Of a stretch of DNA of 6,880 bases, positions 1 through 5,543 are shown one piece after another. Where the stretch lies: positions 1 to 6,880 of the forward strand of contig JAPLIX010000390.1 of the NCBI GenBank assembly GCA_026388865.1. The letters are read 5' to 3'. The position numbers and the translations under genes are program-made. The notes under the pieces are model-generated. The model searched no databases, was not told the DNA's origin, and worked only from the letters and a program-made list of their open reading frames with translations. Source of the stretch: Pseudomonadota bacterium. GTDB taxonomy: Bacteria > Desulfobacterota > WTBG01 > CAIYCZ01. The first letter of the stretch is position 1. Each line of letters starts with the position of its first letter.

Positions 1-61
1 ATTTCGCGCGCCTTGCATCTGGATGTTTTTGACCAGCCCGAGAGAAAACTACTTTTTCAAC
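1..61 (-). repeat. Partial dispersed intergenic repeat at window edge (tentative)
   Basis: Read on the minus strand this stretch starts with GTTGAAAAAG and ends with GATGCAAGGCGCGCGAAAT at the window edge. I remember this word order from palindromic intergenic repeats in deltaproteobacterial-type genomes, where the other arm ends in TTTTTCAAC. That is recall, not a search. The second arm would lie left of the window, so the palindrome cannot be checked here. A plus-strand frame is open over 1-96 but resembles no protein family I know and is better explained as read-through of the repeat. Positions 62-161 hold nothing else I can name. Confidence 0.35.
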
Positions 62-161
62 TACCTTATAGAATCTGCCGCCGGTCCTGCGGGTAACTTT
101 TTTGCTTGTTCAAGTCTCTGGATTTATTTTTATCCCTGCTCATAGAAAAAGCCTTAAGCTG

Positions 162-2196
162 TCAGCTATTATCAAACAACCTCATCTGCTTTGGCTTCTT
201 CTCCAGCTTTTCCTTCATCCTCTTGGCAATGAGCGGGTCCGTGTACCGGGTGGCGGTTTCCACGGGAATGCCTACAAGAAACTCTGAACAGGGCAGCGCC
301 CTTCGTTCGCCAAACAAAAATCTGCTTTGTGTATGCAGCAGATAGAGTTTTTCTTTGGCCCGCGTCAGACCCACATAGAACAGCCTGCGCTCTTCTTCAG
401 GATCATCTGCCGCGTCCGCGTCAGCGCCCCGGTCATAGGGAAACAGGCCTTGCTCAAGCGGGAAACTCCAGCCCCTTGGCGCCGTGCACGGTCAGGAGCG
501 TCACCGCTTCCTGCTGCGGACATATCTGCTCTCCTTCCCTGAGCAGGGCTATCTTACTCAGAAAATGAGGAATACCTTCCGCGGCCGGGACAGCGGAAAA
601 CGGCATGGCTGCGGTAATCAGGTCGAGCAGGTTTTCATCTGTTTGAGAAACAGAAGATTCTTCATTGTCTGCAGAAGCCGCTCCGATAGAAAGCTTTGCT
701 GCTATCTCCCTGATGAGCTGGTCAAGGGGCAGGGTTCTCGCTTTCTCCGTAAGCTCATCAAGCAGCCCGAGAAATGAGTGCAGCCGCGCCCGGCGGTCTG
801 CGGTTATCTCCGGGAGGCTGAACTCCTGCCTGATGCTTTCAATGACGGTGGTGCCTGATTTTCCCGCATAATCCTTCAGGCTTGCAACTGTTTTCGGGCC
901 AAGGCCTTTTATCGCGTTCTCCAGCAGCGCAGCCGCGGCCAGATCATTTCCCTGATCGTGCAGCAGCTCAAGCATTGCGATAATGACTTCAGCGTCCGGC
1001 TCTTCATAGAGCGAGCGGTCTCTTGCCACCTGCAGCGGGATGCCGGCCTGCTCAAGAGCTTCTTTAATAAGCCGTGCCTGGGCATGGAGGCGGTAGAGCA
1101 CCGCGATATCCTTGAAGCTCAGCTCCGGCAGCTCTTCATCTCTTTGGTCGTGGCCAAGGGACTCAAAGCGGGCGCCGCCCACAAGCCTTCCTATCTCGCT
1201 TGCGATAAAGCGCGCTTCCTGCCGCTCATCAAGCAGCTCGCACAGTTCAATACGGGCGCCAGCCGGTTTCACGGCGATGAGCTTTTTTTCAATGCGCTCT
1301 TTATTTTTCTCAATGACCTGCTGGCTGGCCGCAATAATGGTGCGGGTGGAGCGAAAGTTCTCTTCGAGTTTGACAATCGTTGCATCCGGGAAGTCCTGCT
1401 GAAAATTTAAAAAATTCTTTACCTGGGCTCCCCTGAAGGCATAAATCGCCTGGTCCGCATCACCGACCGCGCAGAGATTGGGGTGCGCCCCGGCAAGCTC
1501 CCGCAAGAGGAGGTACTGGGCGGTATTCAAGTCCTGGTATTCATCGACTGAAAGATGCGAGAACCGGGTGCGAAGCTCCTGTGCATGGAGAGAAAATTTT
1601 TTAAGGAAGACCAGGGTCTTTATGATCAGATCATCAAAGTCAAGCAGCCCTTGCCGCTCAAGTACTTCCTGATATGCCCTGAGAAACGGCGAGCAGCTTT
1701 CAGATGTCAGCTCGTGATTCTCCGCGGCGAGCCGGGCGCGATCATTTTTTTCGCGGGACAGCATCAGCTCGTACTTCTTCAGCGAGAGCGACTGCTGTTC
1801 AGGGAAAAATCGGGGCGCGAGATTGCGGATAACCGCGGCCTGATCCGCCGGGGAGATAATCTCAAAGTCGCTCACAAAGCCTGCGCTGCGGCATTCATGC
1901 TTTAAAATCCGGTGGCAGAGCGAGTGGATGGTCCCGACAAAAAGCGCGGAGAGGTCAATGCCCTGGCTGCAGAGCGCGGCTATTCTTTCGCGCATCTCAT
2001 CGGCTGCCCTGGTGGTAAAGGTGATGGCGAGAAGCTTTTCCGCGGGAATGCGCGCTTCCGCGACGAGATATGCCAGGCGGTGCACCAGGGTGCGGGTTTT
2101 CCCGGTACCGGCCCCGGCAATAATCAGCAGCGGTCCATTGACCGTTTGTGCTGCTGCGCGCTGGCTGGGGCTGAGAGAGGAAAGAAGATCAGACAT
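162..2196 (-). pseudogene. UvrD/Rep/PcrA-type superfamily 1 DNA helicase, frameshifted
   Basis: This encodes an ATP-dependent 3'-5' DNA helicase of the UvrD/Rep/PcrA group, which unwinds DNA in excision repair and at stalled forks. Visible motifs in order: Q motif (Q12), Walker A GAGTGKT (28-34), motif Ia (57-68), motif Ib GTIHSL (88-93), Walker B DEYQD (218-222), motif III GDADQAIYAFRGA (245-257), motif IV LEENFRS (277-283), and motif V TVHGAKGLEFP (ending at 579). After that the frame hits a stop at 454-456. The downstream frame (458 to 165) supplies LEQGLFPYD, RRLFY and motif VI VGLTRAKEKLYL. Family members have about six residues (VVF..G-like) between LEFP and LEQGLFP, so about 17 nt are missing. 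Restoring them gives 684 codons including the stop, a normal length for the group. The C-terminus KQMRLFDNS holds a clamp-binding-like QMRLF. No Shine-Dalgarno precedes the ATG. It lies downstream of and parallel to the EndoQ gene. Identity is sure; whether the lesion is real or an assembly error is not. Confidence 0.92.
453..460 (-). other. Deletion junction breaking the helicase frame
   Basis: On the minus strand the codons for L-E-F-P are followed by a single G and then, in another frame, by the codons for L-E-Q-G-L-F-P. Family proteins carry six hydrophobic residues here (18 nt). One nucleotide remains, so the inferred loss is 17 nt. This produces an immediate TGA at 454-456. Confidence 0.7.
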
Positions 2197-2209
2197 ATGT
2201 TTTATAAGT

Positions 2210-2440
2210 GCTGAGTAACGAGTGCCCTTCGACCGTGAGCTCAGGGCCGAACGGCTGAGTTATGAGTGAAAAAGCTTTTTACTGTCAGAAGACAGAGGAC
2301 AGATAACAGACGAAACATCGCAATGCCGAGATTGCCGCATCGTCCCGAGTCACAAGTCACGACTTTCATTCTGCATTCCGCAATCCGAATTCCGCATTCC
2401 CCCGCCCCAAATCCCCTGTCCCCAATCCCGAATCCCTGGT
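2210..2440. repeat. Mosaic of degenerate tandem heptamer repeats
   Basis: Several runs keep strict 7-nt spacing on the plus strand. Units of form NNNGAGT occur at 2210-2223 and 2254-2267. NNNCAGA units occur at 2283-2310, in four consecutive copies. RAGTCAC units occur at 2347-2360. CYGNAWT units occur at 2371-2398, in four copies. CCCNNNT units occur at 2406-2440, in five copies. Each family is degenerate at fixed positions and constant at others. This resembles the short tandemly repeated heptanucleotides (STRR) known from cyanobacteria; the same kind of tract in this organism is my inference. The tract starts two bases beyond the EndoQ stop codon and comes within 13 bp of the helicase ATG, leaving little room for other signals. 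Confidence 0.8.
2224..2254. repeat. CCCTTCGAC...GGGCCGAACGG-type dispersed palindromic element
   Basis: This stretch begins GCCCTTCGACC and ends CAGGGCCGAACGG. GCCCT (2224-2228) pairs with AGGGC (2243-2247), and GAGCTC lies in the loop, so it can form a small hairpin. It matches from memory the very common environmental-genome repeat of form CCCTTCGAC..GCTCAGGGCGAACGG. It sits between two heptamer pairs of the GAGT family. It could in principle end transcription between EndoQ and the helicase, but no T-run follows. Confidence 0.5.
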
Positions 2441-2442
2441 TG

Positions 2443-3749
2443 TTAAAACAGCGCCAGCTGATTTTCCCGCCTCTCCCACGGCTCAAAGACTTTTATGACG
2501 CCGTACGCCCCGTCATAGCCGGGGCTTATGTGAACCTTGCCCGCGCGGATTCTTTTGAGCGCTTCAGCGAGCAGGCTGTAGCCCGCCTCTTTAAGCTGTG
2601 AAAGCGAACAATCCCGCAGGATAAAGAATTCATTGCCGAAGGTTTCCAAAAGTTTTTGGTAGTGCTGCGCGACCTTCTTGCTTTTAACACCCACGCCGTA
2701 CACCTCTCCCAGCACCTCGGACATCGGTATTGAGCTGAGAAACGGAAAGGCCTGCTGCGGTTTACATCCCGCTTCCCGGTCAGAAAGCAGTGCTACCCGG
2801 TGCATAACGCCGACGGTAACCTTTTTGCCGCACGCCGGGCAGAGGCCGCTTAACGACCGGGTCTCTTCAGGGCTCATACACCTGCTGCAGGCGCGGTGGC
2901 CGTCATAATGGTACTTGCCTTCCTCGGGGAAAAACTCGATAGTGCCCAGAAACCGCTTATGATCCTTTGTCTTTAACGCATCACGCATGGCGAAATAGGA
3001 CAGCTCACTGTCAAAGATATTTGCCTCCCTGCCGAGCTTTTCCGGAGAGTGGGCATCAGAATTGGAAACCAGCACAAAGGGGTCAAGCCGCGAGACGCGC
3101 CAGTGGGGTCAAGCCGCGAGACGCGCCAGTTCATGGCCGGGTCGGATGAGAGGCCTGTTTCCAGGGCAAAGATCTGCGGCGTCAATTCTTCAAAACACTC
3201 CTCAACCGCGTCAAAGCCGCTGGCAGCACCAAGAACGGAGAAGTGGGGGGTCCAGATGTGAGCCGGGATGCAGGTATTGTCGGGTGAAGCGTCCAGCACC
3301 AGCTGCAGAAGGAGTTTACAGTCCATGCCCAGGATCGGCCGGCCGTCGGATTTAATATTGCCGCGCTCCTGCAATGCTGCATTGAGTTTTCCGGCGCTTA
3401 TAAGGTCAGGGGCAAGTATCACCGTATGGATTTTTCTGGTGCGCTCGCCTTTTTTATAGATGGTGCTTATCTCGGCCGAGAGCATAAACCTGACAGCTGC
3501 GCGGCAGGTCGCGGGGATTTCGCTATCCCGGCTTGCGGCATATTTTTTTTTGAGCTGAAAGAGACCGGGCTCGGCAGGCTCGAGTTTTTCCCTGAGCTCG
3601 GCAAACCATTGGGGATGGGTAAAATCACCGCAGCCCACCACGGTTATGCCCTTGAGCTGAGCCCACTGGTAGAGATTTTCCAGGTTCATCTGGGGGCTGG
3701 TAGCGCGGGAAAATCGTGAATGGATGTGGAGGTCGGCGATGAACGGCAT
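2443..3749 (-). pseudogene. Endonuclease Q-type PHP/zinc protein, frameshifted by a 26-bp duplication
   Basis: EndoQ proteins nick DNA 5' of deaminated bases (uracil, hypoxanthine, xanthine) and abasic sites; the family was characterised in Thermococcales. The N-terminal PHP domain shows the metal ligand motifs DLHIHS (D6, H8, H10), GCGDFTHP (39-46), SAEIS (E93), KIHTV (H108) and IPAHIWTPH (161-169). After residue 215 the frame is lost to a 26-bp tandem duplication. With one copy removed the protein reads SRLDPFVLVSNSDAHSPEKL, placing the last PHP ligands D223 and H225 correctly. It then continues through a four-cysteine zinc knuckle (C279, C282, C295, C298) and a C-terminal region with a GVGVKSKKV hairpin-like turn, ending in QLALF. 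The restored length is 426 residues, normal for the family. As sequenced it splits into 3749-2973 and a frame ending at 2443. It starts at the ATG 3747-3749, with a purine-rich GGGAG upstream. It follows the cysteine-rich ORF by 37 bp and precedes the helicase. The EndoQ assignment is by motif pattern, not search. Confidence 0.88.
3079..3130. repeat. Perfect 26-bp tandem duplication inside the EndoQ gene
   Basis: Positions 3079-3104 and 3105-3130 are identical, base for base. The unit starts GGGGTCAAG and ends GCGCCAGT, and contains the inverted repeat CGCG-AGA-CGCG. Because 26 is not a multiple of three, the second copy shifts the frame in the middle of the PHP domain. Deleting either copy restores the conserved LVSNSDAHS segment in frame. 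Confidence 0.97.
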
Positions 3750-3786
3750 AAGGGAACGGAGCTCTCCCGCAGGGTAGCGGGGTTAT

Positions 3787-4032
3787 TTATTCGACACTGG
3801 CGGAACCATCTGCCCCGGTGCTTTCAGATTCCGGCATACCCAGGCAGTCCGGGCAGTATGCTACTGCCTTGCCGCAGTGACACACGGCATCATAGCCCCC
3901 CTGGGGCTGCGGGATTTTTCTTCGGTTATTATATGCCCAGTAATTGCGCACCTGGACTTTGCGGCGGTTTTGCCTTTTTGATTCTTTCATAAGCTCTGAT
4001 AGTGCAGCGTCATAATGCGCGTTTTTTAGCAT
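3787..4032 (-). CDS. Small cysteine-rich protein of unknown function, likely zinc-binding; 5' end uncertain
   Basis: I do not recognise the family. From the only ATG (4030-4032) it gives 81 residues. There is a basic central segment rich in K, R, N and Y (residues 16-38), then CHCG and CPDC (about 52-65), and a small acidic tail. The same frame stays open upstream to a stop at 4186-4188. It encodes a CTRC pair only two residues before that ATG and another Cys further up. A CxxC so close suggests the real protein starts upstream and uses two cysteine pairs per metal site. However, no ATG, GTG or TTG exists in that extension. AUU at 4072-4074, with GGAAG about ten bases before it, is a possible rare start; otherwise the gene's 5' end has been lost. 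It ends 37 bp before EndoQ on the same strand, so co-transcription is likely. Confidence 0.5.
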   Translation of the reverse strand: MLKNAHYDAALSELMKESKRQNRRKVQVRNYWAYNNRRKIPQPQGGYDAVCHCGKAVAYCPDCLGMPESESTGADGSASVE

Positions 4033-4138
4033 GTTCAGGCAGCGGGTGCAAGATGTTTGTGGGCTGCCGTTAATGTAGATGCTGCTTCCGGAGGCTTCAA
4101 TGCGGGGAATACAATGGGGTCTGGCAGGAGAGAATTCG

Positions 4139-4163
4139 TCCCGAAGCCCGAAGGGTTTCGGGA
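4139..4163. repeat. Palindromic hairpin, TCCCGAA ... TTCGGGA
   Basis: TCCCGAA (4139-4145) and TTCGGGA (4157-4163) are perfect inverted repeats around an 11-nt loop, which itself contains CCC and GGG able to pair. There is no T-run after it on either strand, so it is not a standard intrinsic terminator. It looks like a short REP-type element. It lies inside the upstream extension of the cysteine-rich ORF, which argues that part of that extension is not coding. Confidence 0.6.
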
Positions 4164-4236
4164 TTGTGGCTACCCCCCCTGCGCTCTAGTAATGACAGCT
4201 ATATAAATTTTGGGGAACGACCTGTTATTAAAATAG

Positions 4237-4264
4237 TTGCAATACGCACTGCAGGTATTATACT
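4237..4264 (+). promoter_or_regulatory. Sigma70-type promoter for the LapA operon
   Basis: A -35 TTGCAA (4237-4242), a 16-bp spacer and a -10 TATACT (4259-4264) predict a start near 4271 and a 40-nt leader ahead of the gene at 4312. The surroundings (4200-4280) are AT-rich. On the opposite strand a perfect TATAAT overlaps this -10 (4257-4262), but I see no good -35 for it. The rest of 4164-4311 holds nothing else I can name. Confidence 0.65.
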
Positions 4265-4311
4265 ATTAATAAATATAGCTCGTTACCCATGTTAATTGAA
4301 GGAAGGGAGCC

Positions 4312-4545
4312 ATGGCAACATTTAAATTTATAAGCTTCTTAGTTATTCTTGCAGTTGTGGCAGGTTTTGTTTATGGGAATGCAACTGTTGTCCCGGTCAA
4401 GTTTTTTGGTTGGGAAATGGCTTCAATGTCACTTTCTCTTCTGCTTCTGGCAGTTCTTTTTGTTGGTATTATCGTAGGGTGGAGTTACTCTTTTTGGACA
4501 TTCAGAAAAAAAGATGCCAGAGATGAAGACCTGAAAGCATTGTAG
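4312..4545 (+). CDS. LapA/DUF1049 domain small inner-membrane protein
   Basis: This 77-residue protein has two membrane helices, about 4-22 and 40-62, joined by a short loop (GNATVVPVKFFGWEMASMS). A basic and acidic tail, FRKKDARDEDLKAL, follows. This two-helix layout, with Asn then a V-x-V-x-FF strand-like loop, is typical of the LapA family (YciS in E. coli). There the protein works with LapB in controlling lipopolysaccharide assembly in the inner membrane. No LapB-like TPR gene is next to it here, so the role is by family only. GGAAGGGAG (4301-4309) is a good ribosome site directly before the ATG. Third codon positions are richer in A/T than in bioA or the repair genes. The downstream 86-residue gene follows after 41 bp and is probably co-transcribed. 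Confidence 0.85.
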   Translation: MATFKFISFLVILAVVAGFVYGNATVVPVKFFGWEMASMSLSLLLLAVLFVGIIVGWSYSFWTFRKKDARDEDLKAL

Positions 4546-4586
4546 CTTTAAGTAACTGTCCATATTCAGACAAGGAGGGTACTAAT

Positions 4587-4847
4587 ATGATCTCGGGATT
4601 ATCGTTTGTCATCTCAATTGTAGCATTGGTCCTGGCGTATCTTGCCTTTCAGCGAAGCGGGGGAAACCTGGAGCTCAAATCAAAGGTTGAGCAGCTGGGC
4701 ATCACCACCGACACCATGCGGGACAAGCTGGCTGATGTTCTCAGCCGCATGGAAAAGGCCGTGCGGGGCATACAGACAAAACCTTCCGCACCGCCGGATG
4801 ACCATCAGGCCGGGTCTTCATCGCAGAAAGATGGAGATAACCGGTAA
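4587..4847 (+). CDS. Small single-pass membrane protein with coiled coil, function unknown
   Basis: This 86-residue protein begins with one hydrophobic helix (about 3-21, ISGLSFVISIVALVLAYLAF). A predicted coiled coil (about 27-62) follows, with leucine, valine and methionine at heptad-like spacing. The tail is disordered and polar, rich in Pro, Ser, Asp and Gln. I recognise no specific family; similar short anchored coiled coils occur beside LapA-type genes, but this gives no function. The strong AAGGAGGG (4572-4579), 7 nt from the ATG, supports the start. It is the second gene of the LapA operon. A weak hairpin, ACCGG (4840-4844) with CCGGT (4853-4857), spans the stop codon without a T-run. 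Confidence 0.75.
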   Translation: MISGLSFVISIVALVLAYLAFQRSGGNLELKSKVEQLGITTDTMRDKLADVLSRMEKAVRGIQTKPSAPPDDHQAGSSSQKDGDNR

Positions 4848-4891
4848 TACTGCCGGTGGTGAATTTTCGCCTCAGGCACGCGGGAAGGCAG

Positions 4892-5443
4892 TTAATTGCT
4901 TAACAGCATGCCGGGATCGGCAAGGTGCAATACATCTTTGCCGAGAATTGCCGCTGAGATACCCATGCCCAGGGCAAGCGTCATAATAATAATGACCGCA
5001 AGTCCTGCCTGGCGCGGCTTTAAACGGTGAATCTCCTGCAGCCCGAGAAATATAAGGTAAATGCCGTAGAGCGAAGCAATGGTTCCGATAAAAGGAATCC
5101 AGGCGCCGAGGTCCGTGACGCTGGAGTAGGCTATGATGCGAAAGGTTGCGGCAAAGGGAGCGCCACCGCCAAAGGCCCTGGTCGCCAGTCCATGCAGGAG
5201 GCCGCTGACGATAAAATCTGACAGCATATTGGAAAAAAACAGGATCAGAAATAAGCGGTAATCCCCGTTCAGGATGTTGGCCATACACAGGGAAGACAGA
5301 AACACGCACAGGGAAAGAAACAGCAGGGGATTGAGCAGGCTGCCCTGCTGCGGCAGGCCCTGAAAAAAAACCACGGGGCGAACAACTACTTCCTTACAAA
5401 TCCGCGCAAAACTTTCTACCAGCTGGGAAGGACTGAATTCCAT
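4892..5443 (-). CDS. Yip1-domain multi-pass membrane protein
   Basis: This is an integral membrane protein of the Yip1 family, whose bacterial members mostly lack a known role. From the chosen start it has 183 residues and about five hydrophobic segments: roughly 38-57, 63-84, 101-118, 119-135 and 146-166. The stretch FRIIAYSSVTDLGAWIPFIG, then IASLYGIYLIFLGLQEIHRL, is the typical Yip1 signature of a conserved proline-glycine turn before a helix ending in GL.E.H. I chose ATG 5441-5443 because GCGGAG lies 10 nt before it. ATG at 5459-5461 (189 residues) is the alternative. The longer open frame back to 5623 is excluded because it crosses the promoter. The gene converges on the LapA operon with a 44-bp gap and diverges from bioA. 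Confidence 0.82.
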   Translation of the reverse strand: MEFSPSQLVESFARICKEVVVRPVVFFQGLPQQGSLLNPLLFLSLCVFLSSLCMANILNGDYRLFLILFFSNMLSDFIVSGLLHGLATRAFGGGAPFAATFRIIAYSSVTDLGAWIPFIGTIASLYGIYLIFLGLQEIHRLKPRQAGLAVIIIMTLALGMGISAAILGKDVLHLADPGMLLSN

Positions 5444-5492
5444 TTCTGCATCACTCCGCATTAACAATAGGTCTCTCTTCTGATTTCTCGAA

Positions 5493-5521
5493 ATTATAAC
5501 AACCTTACGTCTGGATAACAA
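5493..5521 (-). promoter_or_regulatory. Near-consensus sigma70 promoter for the Yip1 gene
   Basis: On the minus strand, TTGTTA (5516-5521) is followed by exactly 17 bp and then a perfect TATAAT (5493-5498). This predicts a transcript start near 5486, 25 to 43 nt before the two candidate ATGs. The -35 lies only 22 bp from the bioA start codon, so RNA polymerase bound here would cover the bioA leader. No matching plus-strand promoter for bioA was found in 5462-5543, beyond a TATAAC (5495-5500) without a -35. Confidence 0.7.
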
Positions 5522-5543
5522 GTTTAAAGACGCATACAACCCC

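Noticed and set aside
1..96. Open plus-strand frame ending in TAA, as if the tail of a gene
   Set aside because: Only 31 codons, no family resemblance, and it overlaps a stretch that looks like a dispersed repeat.
958..1410. 150-codon plus-strand ORF inside the helicase gene
   Set aside because: It is antisense to conserved helicase motifs and has no family features; a shadow of the real gene.
2269..2280. Perfect 12-bp palindrome AAAAAGCTTTTT, as a possible operator or terminator
   Set aside because: The GC-poor stem cannot form a stable terminator, and such a short palindrome can arise by chance in an A/T-rich stretch.
2241..2486. Minus-strand ORF of 81 codons between EndoQ and the helicase
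   Set aside because: It reads through heptamer repeats and into the EndoQ 3' end in another frame; its composition is explained by the repeats.
4289..4333. Short 14-codon upstream ORF overlapping the LapA start, as a possible leader peptide
   Set aside because: No ribosome site precedes its ATG and its codons are the LapA ribosome site itself.
4840..4857. ACCGG/CCGGT hairpin as a terminator between the converging operons
   Set aside because: The stem is only 5 bp with no T-run on either strand.
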